From a virus: a stretch of DNA of 64,000 bases. The DNA is taken from positions 1 to 64,000 of IMG/VR virus record IMGVR_UViG_3300031746_000007. One strand, given 5' to 3'. The notes beneath the pieces are model-generated. The model was not told where the DNA came from. It saw only the letters and a list, made by a program, of their open reading frames with translations, and did no database searches. Numbering within the stretch: the first letter of the stretch is position 1; every line of letters starts with the position of its first letter. Shown one piece after another: positions 48,495-55,837 of this stretch. Position numbers and translations under genes: made by a program.

Positions 48495-49631
48495 ATGGCC
48501 GACTTTCGCGAAGAGCTTCACCCGCGGGACCGTGGCAGATTCGCTGAAAAAGCGCGCGAAGCCGAAGCACTTGCCACCCTCGCCGACATCAAACACACCC
48601 GGGACGCTCGCGAGCGCTCCGCCTCCCACCCCATCATGCGCGAGCCGACGACCCCGCCCCCGGGCGAGCGAGCGGCCTACGCGCCCGACATCCGACGCGA
48701 CGACAACGATGACGGCATCGCCGACCGCTCTCGTGTCGGTCTCGGCGGGCGCGACACGTGCCCTCCCGGCGAGATCCCTCGCCTCCCGAACCTCACCGAG
48801 CGCGAGCGCGAGGTCGAGTCTCACTTCGCCGACGCATACGAGCGCGACCCACAGGCCAAGGTCGACGAGTACCGCGCCACCGTGAAGAACAACGTCTTCA
48901 ACACCGACGACGCGAAGATGCTTTCGCCCGACTACAACCCTCCGAAGGAACTGGGCTACTCACGCGACGCGATCAATGACATGCGCTCGCAGAACAACGT
49001 GCTCGTGCACCAGACCGCGAACGCGATCGCGAAGACCGCGTTCCTGCAACGTCTCGACGAGCTGCCCGCCGGCTCGAGCGTGCTCGTCACTGCCGGCGGC
49101 TGCGCGGCTGGCAAGGGCTACGCGATCGGACACGTCGAGCAGGCCAAAGCGCTCGAGAACATCGTGGGCGCAACCTGGGATGCGGCCGGCGAGCAGAACA
49201 GCACCGAGAACCCCTGGATCCTCGACGAGTGCCGAGCCCGTGGGCTCAAACCGATCTACACCTTCGTCGACGCCGACCCGCTCGCACGCTGGTCGAGCGA
49301 CCATCCGCACGGGGTCATCGAGCGCGCCGCCGGCAAAGGTCGCATGGTCGACGCCCGGCTCTTCGCTGACAGCTACGCCGAGGGGTCGAAGAACTTCGCC
49401 GCCTTTCACGCCGCCCACAAAGACGACGCCGACGTCGGCTTCATCCTGATCGACGCGCGCACCGACTCCGCTACCCCGCGCCTGCTCGAGAACTTCCCCG
49501 AGGTCGCGCTGCGCGCTGACTCCGACGAGATCTATGCGCAGGCGTCCCGCATCGTCGACGAGAAGCTCGACCTGAACCCGGCGATCCGCCGCGGCGCTAC
49601 GGTCGGACGCAGGATCTGGGGAGCCCCGTGA
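48495..49631 (+). CDS. Zeta-toxin-like P-loop protein
   Basis: 378 aa on the plus strand. Residues 1-20 (FREELHPRDRGRFAEKA) form a HPRD.GRFA element common at the start of phage head-region proteins. FNTDDAKMLSPDYNP at 135-149 and VHQTA at 171-175 precede a Walker A loop GGCAAGKG at 201-208, and VDADPLARW at 258-266 follows. This is the order of phage zeta-like kinases. Zeta enzymes phosphorylate UDP-N-acetylglucosamine in bacteria; activity here is not shown. The upstream ribosome site is weak. Its TGA overlaps the GTG of the next gene. First gene of a plus-strand island. Confidence 0.72.
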   Translation: MADFREELHPRDRGRFAEKAREAEALATLADIKHTRDARERSASHPIMREPTTPPPGERAAYAPDIRRDDNDDGIADRSRVGLGGRDTCPPGEIPRLPNLTEREREVESHFADAYERDPQAKVDEYRATVKNNVFNTDDAKMLSPDYNPPKELGYSRDAINDMRSQNNVLVHQTANAIAKTAFLQRLDELPAGSSVLVTAGGCAAGKGYAIGHVEQAKALENIVGATWDAAGEQNSTENPWILDECRARGLKPIYTFVDADPLARWSSDHPHGVIERAAGKGRMVDARLFADSYAEGSKNFAAFHAAHKDDADVGFILIDARTDSATPRLLENFPEVALRADSDEIYAQASRIVDEKLDLNPAIRRGATVGRRIWGAP

Positions 49632-50935
49632 GCCCGGCCGCTCGCGAAGGTCTCGTCGCCGTCGAGCGGGAAGTGTCGCGCTCCACAGGCGAGACCCACA
49701 CGCAGCGCTTTTGGGTACGGCGCGAAGATCTGAAAGACACCGTGCGCGCCGACCCCCGCCTTCGTGTGGTCGCGAGCAGCAACGCTCCCAACCTCACAAA
49801 GCTCACCGCTAGCGAGCGCAAACGAACATCATGGGACCGGGCCCCACCCATCGTCAAATCGGCGGCCCGCTCTCTGCTTCAAGATGCCGGCGGTTTGTCG
49901 GCAGCGCTCGAGGCGATTCAGAACTCCAAAAAAGACGACCTGCTCATCGACCCGGTATCCAAACAACCGACGACAGCCCTTCGTGTTCGCAACGCGCTCG
50001 AGGCACTGCGCCCGCAACCCCTCCCCAAAAACGAGGAGTATGTCACCGTTCACCACGCCACGGACGCCGCGAGCGCGGCGACGATCTTGAAGGACGGGCT
50101 CATCCCCGAACTGAAGCCCCACACGCTCGCCTCCGAGCGCTACGAAAAAGGCGAGGCTGCCACCTTCTCCCCGGGCTCCGGGCTGTCCCGCGGCACCTAC
50201 GTCGCCGAGCCGGGCAAAGCCGAGAGCTACGGGCGGGTCGTGCTCGAGCTGAAGATCCCGAAGTCCTATCTCGAGGTCTCTCCCGAGCAGACCACCCTCG
50301 GTGTCACCGACGCCGGCGAGTCTCTGAAAACTCACGACGGTGCGGTCATCACCAAACCGATCCCGCCATCCGCCATCCGCGACGTGGCGGCGCCGCGATT
50401 CACCTTCGAAAAGCCGCTGCCGGCCGGGATACACGAGCCGGTTGCTGCCGCCCTGACCACCCTTCTCGACACCTACCCGGAGATCAGCGGTCTCAAGATC
50501 AACATGAGCGAGCTGTCCGGCACTGGCGTCATGGCGCTAGGCGGGAAGACCAGCATCACCCTCAATACCCAGATCTGGGATGACCCCGCCAAGCTCGCCG
50601 AGCATGAGAAAGCGTGGACCGGTCTAGTCATCGACGCCACCCCCGCCGGGACCGTGGTGCACGAGGTCGGTCACGTGATGTCGAAGTACGTTCACGATCA
50701 GCTCGGAGACGACGACTTCGATCGCATCATCACAAAGCACGCGCCAGACCACGGCTCTCTCTCCTCCCCCTCAGTGTATGGACAAGAGTCGCCCGGTGAA
50801 TTCTTGGCCGAATCGTTCTCTGCCCGGCACTTCGGTCACCACGCGAACAGAGACACTGAAGAAATGCAGCGCTACCTTGCGGCATCGGTCTCCTTGTGGG
50901 ACGAGCTGATCTCCGAAGCGAGGAAACCCCGATGA
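49628..50935 (+). CDS. ART-like and HExxH metallopeptidase protein with shared N-terminal module
   Basis: 435 aa, GTG start in a GTGA overlap. Residues 7-37 (GLVAVEREVSRS, HTQRFWVRREDLKD) match the N-termini of the GNAT protein (59419) and the ADP-ribosyltransferase (38278). Residues about 137-255 (VTVHHATDAASAATILKDG ... GTYVAEPGKAESYG ... VVLELKIP) resemble an H-Y type ADP-ribosyltransferase fold. HEVGH at 345-349, with PGEFLAESFS at 389-398 giving a third metal ligand, is a zinc metallopeptidase motif. Multi-domain proteins of this type are described as polyvalent proteins that phages inject. Functions are inferred. Confidence 0.7.
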   Translation: MSPAAREGLVAVEREVSRSTGETHTQRFWVRREDLKDTVRADPRLRVVASSNAPNLTKLTASERKRTSWDRAPPIVKSAARSLLQDAGGLSAALEAIQNSKKDDLLIDPVSKQPTTALRVRNALEALRPQPLPKNEEYVTVHHATDAASAATILKDGLIPELKPHTLASERYEKGEAATFSPGSGLSRGTYVAEPGKAESYGRVVLELKIPKSYLEVSPEQTTLGVTDAGESLKTHDGAVITKPIPPSAIRDVAAPRFTFEKPLPAGIHEPVAAALTTLLDTYPEISGLKINMSELSGTGVMALGGKTSITLNTQIWDDPAKLAEHEKAWTGLVIDATPAGTVVHEVGHVMSKYVHDQLGDDDFDRIITKHAPDHGSLSSPSVYGQESPGEFLAESFSARHFGHHANRDTEEMQRYLAASVSLWDELISEARKPR

Positions 50936-51189
50936 TCCCCGTCACCCCGCCCCCGCACCTCCGCATCACCGCCGACCCCGAGCCCGACGACACCGTCGTC
51001 AGCGACCCGAAGCAACCGCTCTACGACCTCGCCGAGATCCTCCGTTCGAACCTCGAGAAGAACCTCGCCGACCCCGAGACCTTCTCGATCGAGCGCGAGC
51101 TTCAAGAAGACGCGATCGAACCGAGCCCCGACCTCGGGTTCCCCGTCGAGCTACCCGACCTGAACCCGGACGGTTCGACGAAGCCCTAA
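50932..51189 (+). CDS. Small acidic protein of the effector island
   Basis: 85 aa. It starts at an ATG that overlaps the previous stop (ATGA) and is rich in Asp, Glu and Pro (PEPDDTVVSDPKQPL; ELPDLNPDGSTKP). An internal helix lies at about 28-60. The tight overlap suggests a partner of the preceding effector, possibly an inhibitor or chaperone. The stop codon shares bases with the stop of the convergent 97-residue gene. Confidence 0.68.
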   Translation: MIPVTPPPHLRITADPEPDDTVVSDPKQPLYDLAEILRSNLEKNLADPETFSIERELQEDAIEPSPDLGFPVELPDLNPDGSTKP

Positions 51190-51479
51190 CCGACGCAGAT
51201 CACCGTCGCGACTTGGTACCGCTCGCCGTCCGACGACAGCTTGATCGCGACGCCGGAGAAGAACGAGTCGCCGTGAAAACCGTCGTACCCGAGCAGCGAC
51301 AGGTCCCCCGTACGCATGAACTGGTCGAGGTGGTACCACGTCCCGCGGTAACACAAGAACCCGTCGACGACCTCCTCGGGATCCTGGTAGTCGAACTCCC
51401 GCTCGAGCACCGCCGCCGGCACCTCGGTCCTGTAGGCGAACGGCTTCCACTTGTGGTCAGTCTTGATCAACGTCTTCAC
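51186..51479 (-). CDS. Conserved phage-type protein, unknown function
   Basis: 97 aa with GTG at 51479 (GTGA overlap; GGAGG seven bases upstream). The phrases DHKWKPFAYRTEVP and VDGFLCYRGTWYHLDQFMR are those of a small family often seen in early regions of phages, whose role is unknown. Second gene of the P3 operon. Confidence 0.75.
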   Translation of the reverse strand: MKTLIKTDHKWKPFAYRTEVPAAVLEREFDYQDPEEVVDGFLCYRGTWYHLDQFMRTGDLSLLGYDGFHGDSFFSGVAIKLSSDGERYQVATVICVG

Positions 51480-51682
51480 GTCAGCACCTCCGCCACGGGC
51501 TCGACAGCCTTCCACACGTCGCGAGCCGTCTTGACCGTCTTGAACGCATCGATCGCGAGCGCACCCGCAGCCCCCGCCGGCGCACCGAACACCATCGCAC
51601 ACACGAACGCGAGCACTGCCGCAGCCGACATCACCTCCGCCGTCCGGAGCCCCTTCCCGCACGCACTCACCAGGCTTCCCAC
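51476..51682 (-). CDS. Small membrane protein
   Basis: 68 aa. A polar N-terminus is followed by one hydrophobic segment (AAVLAFVCAMVFGAPAGAAGALAI, about 21-44) and a short amphipathic helix. It could sit in the inner membrane. First gene of the P3 operon. Confidence 0.68.
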   Translation of the reverse strand: MGSLVSACGKGLRTAEVMSAAAVLAFVCAMVFGAPAGAAGALAIDAFKTVKTARDVWKAVEPVAEVLT

Positions 51683-51708
51683 GACCGCACCTCCTCACCA
51701 CAATCACT

Positions 51709-51737
51709 ATCGTGACATTCTCGCCTTCGTTTGTCAA
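51709..51737 (-). promoter_or_regulatory. Early promoter P3
   Basis: TTGACA (51732-51737), 17-bp spacer ending in GAGAATGT, -10 CACGAT. The block after AATG differs (TCACGAT for GAGAC.), which makes it the most diverged element. It serves the membrane protein and the 97-residue protein. Confidence 0.65.
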
Positions 51738-51750
51738 GAGAAAAGAGACG

Positions 51751-52029
51751 TCAGGCCGACATCACCTTCGACCCGTTATCCTCCGCGCTACCGGTCTCGT
51801 CCCAGTTGACCAGATCGAGCGTCCCATCCTCCCGCACCGCCGGTACCCGGTCGTATGCCTCGCGCGCCGACGACTCGAATGCCCGAACCAGGAAGTCGAG
51901 CACCACCGTCTCGCTCTTGCCCGATTCCTTGACGAGCCAGTCGACCCAATCCTTTCGGATCCGCACCTCGACCCGCCGGGTCGTTCTCACGACCCCGTCC
52001 TTGCTCATCGTCCACTTCACTCGAGCCAT
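51751..52029 (-). CDS. Possible ribbon-helix-helix DNA-binding protein
   Basis: 92 aa. RTTRRVEVRIRKDWVDWLVKES is a basic strand followed by a helix, then GKSETVVLDFLVRAFE, a second helix; this is the size and order of a ribbon-helix-helix domain. The C-terminus is acidic. It would suit a regulator of early genes. Third gene of the P4 operon. The assignment is tentative. Confidence 0.6.
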   Translation of the reverse strand: MARVKWTMSKDGVVRTTRRVEVRIRKDWVDWLVKESGKSETVVLDFLVRAFESSAREAYDRVPAVREDGTLDLVNWDETGSAEDNGSKVMSA

Positions 52030-52032
52030 CGT

Positions 52033-52362
52033 TCAGCCCTCCTCCGCCATCCGCCGGCGAGCCGCGTGGAGCGCTCCCATCGGCGTCCCCTTCGTGGTGA
52101 GCAACCCGACCGACCGGCAGGCTTCGTGAGCCGCGGCGCCGCACGTCGTGCAGGGCTTCCGGCGCATCCACTCTTCCGGAGCGTACCGAAGAAAGGTCTC
52201 GGTGCCGTCCGACCCAACCCGGTACATCTCGAATCGAGTCGTTTTCTTCGACCCCTTGAACCCCTCGACCCGCTTCACTTTGAACGTCGCACCCTCGAGC
52301 GACGTGAACGTGAAGCACCCGGTCACCTCGAGCCACCCGTAACCCCTCGTTCGCATCGTCAT
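52033..52362 (-). CDS. Protein with a C-terminal CxxC...H zinc-finger motif
   Basis: 109 aa from the ATG at 52362. The N-terminal 70 residues are beta-rich (YGWLEVTGCFTFTSLEGATF). The end (CTTCGAAAHEACRSVG ... GALHAARRRM) has the C-x2-C-x6-C-x-H-type spacing of a short zinc finger common in phages and actinobacterial proteins. AAGGAGG lies upstream. Confidence 0.7.
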   Translation of the reverse strand: MTMRTRGYGWLEVTGCFTFTSLEGATFKVKRVEGFKGSKKTTRFEMYRVGSDGTETFLRYAPEEWMRRKPCTTCGAAAHEACRSVGLLTTKGTPMGALHAARRRMAEEG

Positions 52363-52373
52363 CGCACCCTCCT

Positions 52374-52550
52374 TCAAGCGGCCTTCTTCACCGGCTCCGC
52401 GTCCCCGTAGCAGGGGAGGTCGCAGAGATCTTCCGCCGCGTGTTTCCAGCAGTACCAGCTGCCCTTCTCAGCCCGGCAATCGCAACCGGGGTGCCCGCAG
52501 CTCGGTGCCCCAACCATCCGGAGCCCGCTCTTCTTCGTTCCTTTCTTCAT
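52374..52550 (-). CDS. Small cysteine-rich protein
   Basis: 58 aa. Five cysteines and a histidine in SCGHPGCDCRAEKGSWYCWKH and CDLPCYG suggest one or two zinc sites. The N-terminus is basic. First gene of the P4 operon with AAGGAGG before the start. Not recognised. Confidence 0.7.
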   Translation of the reverse strand: MKKGTKKSGLRMVGAPSCGHPGCDCRAEKGSWYCWKHAAEDLCDLPCYGDAEPVKKAA

Positions 52551-52574
52551 CGCGAGCCTCCTTCCCACGATGCA

Positions 52575-52603
52575 AGTGTCTCATTATCCCGTACGAATGG
52601 CAA
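52575..52603 (-). promoter_or_regulatory. Early promoter P4
   Basis: TTGCCA (52598-52603) in place of TTGACA, 17-bp spacer ending in GATAATGA, -10 GACACT. Leader of class B (CATCGTGGGAAGGAGG). It serves three genes, including the possible ribbon-helix-helix protein. The weaker -35 may make it less active. Confidence 0.65.
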
Positions 52604-52644
52604 TAGAAAACGACAAGCCGCGGTCGATTCTTTGACGCTGTGCG

Positions 52645-52944
52645 TCAGGCAGCCGCAGCGGTGAAGCCACACACCCCGGCAGTCGAATCACCCATCCCGA
52701 GCATCGCAGCCGCGGCAGTCTCGGCAGCCTCGGCGGCAGCCACCGCAGCCTCGGCCGCCTTCTTGGCGACGGCGAGCATGGCGGCGACCGCATACTTGGC
52801 TTTGTCCGAGCCGTCCGACTCCTCGGCAGCGGTGCCGGCGGCATCCGCGGCGAACGCCGAAGCCGACGACGACTCGCGAGCGATGTAGGCCAGGGCTTTC
52901 ATCGCCTCACCCATCGACGATCCGCTCTTCTTCTTGCCCGCCAT
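52645..52944 (-). CDS. Alanine-rich helical protein
   Basis: 99 aa, of which about 40% is alanine (AVAKKAAEAAVAAAEAAETAA). It begins with a basic stretch (AGKKKSGSSMGEAMK) and ends in small and hydrophobic residues (CGFTAAAA). It should be one long helix, perhaps DNA- or membrane-associated. Only gene behind promoter P5. Confidence 0.65.
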   Translation of the reverse strand: MAGKKKSGSSMGEAMKALAYIARESSSASAFAADAAGTAAEESDGSDKAKYAVAAMLAVAKKAAEAAVAAAEAAETAAAAMLGMGDSTAGVCGFTAAAA

Positions 52945-52967
52945 GACACCCTCCTTCCTACAGGCAG

Positions 52968-52996
52968 AGTGTCTCATTCTCCCGTACGATTGTCAA
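52968..52996 (-). promoter_or_regulatory. Early promoter P5
   Basis: TTGACA (52991-52996), 17-bp spacer ending in GAGAATGA, -10 GACACT. Leader of class B-like type ending GTAGGAAGGAGG. Serves the Ala-rich protein alone. Confidence 0.75.
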
Positions 52997-53001
52997 GAGA
53001 A

Positions 53002-53277
53002 TTAGCGCTGTTGCTGGTATCCGATCGCCTCGAGCGCAGCGACCTCGAGCAGCGCCCACTCCTCCGGCGTCTCCGGTCCCTCCGGCTTGCGCAACGCCGC
53101 GAACCGGTCGTCGCCCATGAGCTTGCGCCGCATCGCGCCCGATCGGCGCGCGAGCCAGACCTCCTCGGCGTGATCGTGAATTCGCTGGAACCGAAAGTCG
53201 AGCTGGTCCCATACCGTCGTCATCCGCCCGATCGACGCCATGTTGTCGACGACCTTGTTGCCGCAGTCGCTTCCCAT
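53002..53277 (-). CDS. Unknown early protein
   Basis: 91 aa. A mostly helical protein with QLDFRFQRIHDHAEEVWLAR and PEEWALLEVAALEAIGYQ. The start has GAGGAGGG upstream. Its stop lies next to the -35 of promoter P5. Last gene of the P6 operon. Confidence 0.7.
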   Translation of the reverse strand: MGSDCGNKVVDNMASIGRMTTVWDQLDFRFQRIHDHAEEVWLARRSGAMRRKLMGDDRFAALRKPEGPETPEEWALLEVAALEAIGYQQQR

Positions 53278-53287
53278 CGCACCCTCC

Positions 53288-53770
53288 TCATCCGCTCGAG
53301 TCGTAGCTCGAGATCTCGCCGCACTTCTTGCAGCGGGTCACGTGCCAACACATCCCGAAGTGTTGCACCCCGAGCTTCCGCGCCTCGTCCCCCGAGATCT
53401 CTTCGAAGTCGTGCTCGCATGCGAGCGTGTGCCAGCAACCCTGGCACCGCGCCGGGTCGGTCACGTTCTCGTGATCAGGCGACCCGTACTCGATCAGGTG
53501 CGCCCGGCAGCTCTTGTGCAGCCGGAGCTTCGCAGCCGCAGCCTCAAGCTCAGCCGTGACACCCTCGGGCGTCAGCGAGATCTTGCCGCTCTTCACGTCG
53601 TCGATGAACTTGCGCCACTCGTCATCCCAGCCCTCGATCCCGCGCACCCACTTGGCGCGACACGTGAGCTTGAAAAGCTCTTGCTCCTTCTGGTAGACGG
53701 CATACTCAGCCGCCCGCTTCGCCTCGAGCGCTCGTCGCTCCGCGGCTTTCATCCTCGGCTTTCGTGGCAT
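53288..53770 (-). CDS. Early protein with several cysteine pairs
   Basis: 160 aa. The N-terminal part is a basic helix (MKAAERRALEAKRAAEYAVYQ). Further on are C-x2-C groups (CQGCWHTLAC; CWHVTRCKKCGEIS), which suggests two zinc sites. Resembles small phage zinc proteins. Third gene of the P6 operon. Start at 53770 with AAAGGAGG upstream. Confidence 0.7.
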   Translation of the reverse strand: MPRKPRMKAAERRALEAKRAAEYAVYQKEQELFKLTCRAKWVRGIEGWDDEWRKFIDDVKSGKISLTPEGVTAELEAAAAKLRLHKSCRAHLIEYGSPDHENVTDPARCQGCWHTLACEHDFEEISGDEARKLGVQHFGMCWHVTRCKKCGEISSYDSSG

Positions 53771-53781
53771 CACACCCTCCT

Positions 53782-54171
53782 TTAGAAGCTGAAGTCGTGA
53801 TACTTGCCGCGGCGCCCGATGCTGAGCCCTTTGCCGCCGCCGCGGAGCTTATTCAGCCGGCCGGTCACCGGGTTCTCGACCATCTCCCCCCACTTCCCGC
53901 TCGGAGCCCGCTTGAAGTAGAAGACCCGTCCGTCCGGGTTCGGGGTGAAAACGTAGTCCTGACACTCGCTCATCCCGTTTTTGTCGACCCGCTTGGCGTC
54001 ATCTTCGACGACCTTGACGACCACCGAGCCCTTGTCGCGAAGGATGTCGACGATCGTCCCGGCGTCGCGGTCCGACCAGCCGCACATCGTGACCCCCATC
54101 CCGATCTCGGGCTCGGGCTGTCCGATGACGCTCCTTGAAATGATGTCGTTGGTGATGCTGCCGAAAGCCAT
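53782..54171 (-). CDS. Conserved phage protein of the GWSDR type
   Basis: 129 aa. The phrase VTMCGWSDRDAGTIVDIL near residue 28, followed by VVVKVVEDDA and Y-F-FKRAPSGKW, is found in small phage proteins of unknown role. It is beta-rich and has no membrane segment. Second gene of the P6 operon. Confidence 0.75.
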   Translation of the reverse strand: MAFGSITNDIISRSVIGQPEPEIGMGVTMCGWSDRDAGTIVDILRDKGSVVVKVVEDDAKRVDKNGMSECQDYVFTPNPDGRVFYFKRAPSGKWGEMVENPVTGRLNKLRGGGKGLSIGRRGKYHDFSF

Positions 54172-54180
54172 GATGCCCTC

Positions 54181-54378
54181 CTAGTTCTTGCGGATGGTAT
54201 CGACGAAAGCGCGAATCGTCTCACCGAGCACCGTGTCATCGACCCCGCCGGCGACTGCCGCCATGCCGACTTCGAAGACCGTGCAAATGTCCATCATGTC
54301 GATCTGAATCCCCGAGCACGTCGCGTAGTAGGCTTTACTGACGCGCGCCTCGGCTGCCCTGGTTTCCTTCTTTGTCAT
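54181..54378 (-). CDS. Conserved small phage protein
   Basis: 65 aa. The sequence SKAYYATCSGIQIDMMDICTVFEVG is of a type repeatedly seen in phage early regions and plasmids. Mostly helical. First gene of the P6 operon. Confidence 0.75.
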   Translation of the reverse strand: MTKKETRAAEARVSKAYYATCSGIQIDMMDICTVFEVGMAAVAGGVDDTVLGETIRAFVDTIRKN

Positions 54379-54399
54379 CGCTGCCCTCCTTCGATTGTC

Positions 54400-54428
54400 A
54401 TCGTCTCATTCTCCGAGACGATTGTCAA
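54400..54428 (-). promoter_or_regulatory. Early promoter P6
   Basis: TTGACA (54423-54428), 17-bp spacer ending in GAGAATGA, -10 GACGAT. Class A leader (GACAATCGAAGGAGG). Serves four genes. In this copy and in P7 the spacer is self-complementary to the -10 side (CGTCTC with GAGACG), so a small cruciform or operator is possible. Confidence 0.78.
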
Positions 54429-54434
54429 GAGAAT

Positions 54435-54734
54435 TTAGCGGAGGTAGGTGCCCCCGTACTCGGTCACCCCGAGCGCCCCCGTGAAGATGTTGCCGCGAGC
54501 GTGCTTCGCCGGCTTCTTCCACCCATCGGCCTTGAGCACGTCGCCGTTCGTGGTGTCGATGAAGCAGTGCACCGACCGGCTGTCGTCCTCGCGAACGACC
54601 CGGATGTAGCGCCGACCGGGGTCGAGCTTCAGCACCGGGCGCGTCAGGTTCGGATAGCGTTCGTGACCTTTGTCGACGATCGCCTGTGCTTTCGCGAGCC
54701 AGGTCTCGAGCGCCGCTGTGAACTTGGGATCCAT
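54435..54734 (-). CDS. Conserved phage early protein
   Basis: 99 aa. Contains PGRRYIRVVRED, SVHCFIDTTNGDVLKADGWKKPAKHARGN, phrases common in a small family of phage proteins without known function. The start at 54734 has GAGGAGG upstream. The only gene behind P7. Confidence 0.77.
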   Translation of the reverse strand: MDPKFTAALETWLAKAQAIVDKGHERYPNLTRPVLKLDPGRRYIRVVREDDSRSVHCFIDTTNGDVLKADGWKKPAKHARGNIFTGALGVTEYGGTYLR

Positions 54735-54756
54735 TGTTCTTTCCTCCTCGATTGTC

Positions 54757-54785
54757 ATCGTCTCATTCTCCGAGACGATTGTCAA
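54757..54785 (-). promoter_or_regulatory. Early promoter P7
   Basis: TTGACA (54780-54785), 17-bp spacer ending in GAGAATGA, -10 GACGAT. Spacer and -10 are identical to P6, and the leader is also of class A. A second TTGACA lies 11 bases further upstream (54791-54796). Confidence 0.78.
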
Positions 54786-54804
54786 GAAAATTGTCAAAAA
54801 AAGG

Positions 54805-55029
54805 TCAGTCGGTCCTGACCTGCCAGGTGATGTTGAACCCATCCTCGCGCGCGACCTTGTCGGCGAGCCGCTCGCCCGCCGGCGTGAGCTTGCCCCACTC
54901 GTCGACGAGCCCGGCTCGAGCCCACTTGCCGGTGAAGTCGGCGATCGGCAGCGTCCCGCGAAAGGCTCGCATGACGACGATCATCGATCGTTGCGTGCCG
55001 GTCAGTTTGTCGGGGTCGATGAAATTCAT
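54805..55029 (-). CDS. Unknown early protein, possible winged-helix fragment
   Basis: 74 aa. TQRSMIVVMRAFRGTLPIADF, then ARAGLVDEWGKLTPAGERLADKV has the helix-helix-wing style of small winged-helix domains. Overlaps the upstream gene by four bases. Last gene of the P8 operon. Assignment weak. Confidence 0.65.
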   Translation of the reverse strand: MNFIDPDKLTGTQRSMIVVMRAFRGTLPIADFTGKWARAGLVDEWGKLTPAGERLADKVAREDGFNITWQVRTD

Positions 55030-55256
55030 GGTCTACTCCCCCGTGCTTTCCAGAACGGTTCGAACGCGAACGGAATGTCGGCCCAGAGCTTGCCGTCGAC
55101 CGCGCTCCTGAAATGGGTGGCGCCGTGAATCTCCCCGGAGCCGATATGCTCGGCGATGATCTTCTCGGCGATCGGCGTCGCTTCGACGTATAGGTCCGAC
55201 TCGTGCGAATCGATCTTGCACCCCGCGCTCACCAGAGCTTCATACACACTTGCCAT
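55026..55256 (-). CDS. Unknown early protein
   Basis: 76 aa from the ATG at 55256 (GGGGGAG upstream). A compact mixed domain (YEALVSAGCKIDSHESDLYVEAT) with strands and two helices. It resembles small phage proteins in which a strand-helix segment is followed by FRSAVDGKLWADIPFAF. Role unknown. Confidence 0.7.
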   Translation of the reverse strand: MASVYEALVSAGCKIDSHESDLYVEATPIAEKIIAEHIGSGEIHGATHFRSAVDGKLWADIPFAFEPFWKARGSRP

Positions 55257-55269
55257 GATCTCCCCCTTC

Positions 55270-55458
55270 TTATGTCGCCGAGAGCCAGCTCTCGGCTGCT
55301 TTCGGCGTCGTCGGAATCGGCCCGACGTCGAGGTCGATGTCGACCCCACCGCACTTCGGGCAGCCCTCGCTCGAGGCGCGCGTCGCGCCGGCGACAGTCT
55401 TGAAAACGTGCCCGCACTCGAGGCACTTGTAACCGCTGGTGTGCTTCGTGGTTTTCAT
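55270..55458 (-). CDS. Zinc-ribbon protein
   Basis: 62 aa. CLECGHVF and CPKCGG separated by about 20 residues form a typical zinc ribbon. The C-terminus is polar. First gene of the P8 operon; starts at 55458 with AAGGAG upstream. Could bind nucleic acid. Confidence 0.75.
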   Translation of the reverse strand: MKTTKHTSGYKCLECGHVFKTVAGATRASSEGCPKCGGVDIDLDVGPIPTTPKAAESWLSAT

Positions 55459-55482
55459 CGCTGGTCTCCTTCCCACGACGCT

Positions 55483-55511
55483 ATCGTCTCATTATCCCTT
55501 CCGTGTGTCAA
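55483..55511 (-). promoter_or_regulatory. Early promoter P8
   Basis: TTGACA (55506-55511), 17-bp spacer ending in GATAATGA, -10 GACGAT. Leader of class B (CGTCGTGGGAAGGAG). Serves the zinc-ribbon gene and two more. Confidence 0.76.
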
Positions 55512-55521
55512 GAGAATTCGA

Positions 55522-55824
55522 CTAGACCCTCGGTGCCATCAGGTCGCGCGCGAGCATCATGCACCACTTCGACCGGTTCAACATTTGCCGCATCCGCTCC
55601 CGATCGGCCGGCGTCGAACCCGGGACCGCGACCAATTCCTGCACGTCGCTCGCGATGCTCATCGCGAGCATGACCACGTCGCGCGCGTCGGTGAAGTCGG
55701 TCATCGTGCAGCCGGTCTTGAAATCGGCGTTCGTCGCGCCGAACATCGTGCGCTCACGCGCCTGCCGGCGCTCCGCCTCGAGCGCGTCAAGCTCGTACGC
55801 CGCCACCTGTTTCTCCCGTGCCAT
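55522..55824 (-). CDS. Unknown helical early protein
   Basis: 100 aa. The N-terminus is a charged helix (YELDALEAERRQARERTM), the centre has FTDARDVVMLAMSIASDVQEL, and the C-terminus is RSKWCMMLARDLMAP. It is wholly helical. Second gene of the P9 operon. Not recognised. Confidence 0.7.
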   Translation of the reverse strand: MAREKQVAAYELDALEAERRQARERTMFGATNADFKTGCTMTDFTDARDVVMLAMSIASDVQELVAVPGSTPADRERMRQMLNRSKWCMMLARDLMAPRV

Positions 55825-55837
55825 CGTCGCCTCCTTC

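Noticed and set aside
54791-54796. Second TTGACA upstream of P7
   Set aside because: The matching -10 at 17 bp is poor, and it lies in the last codons of the neighbouring gene's surroundings. Likely chance or a relic.
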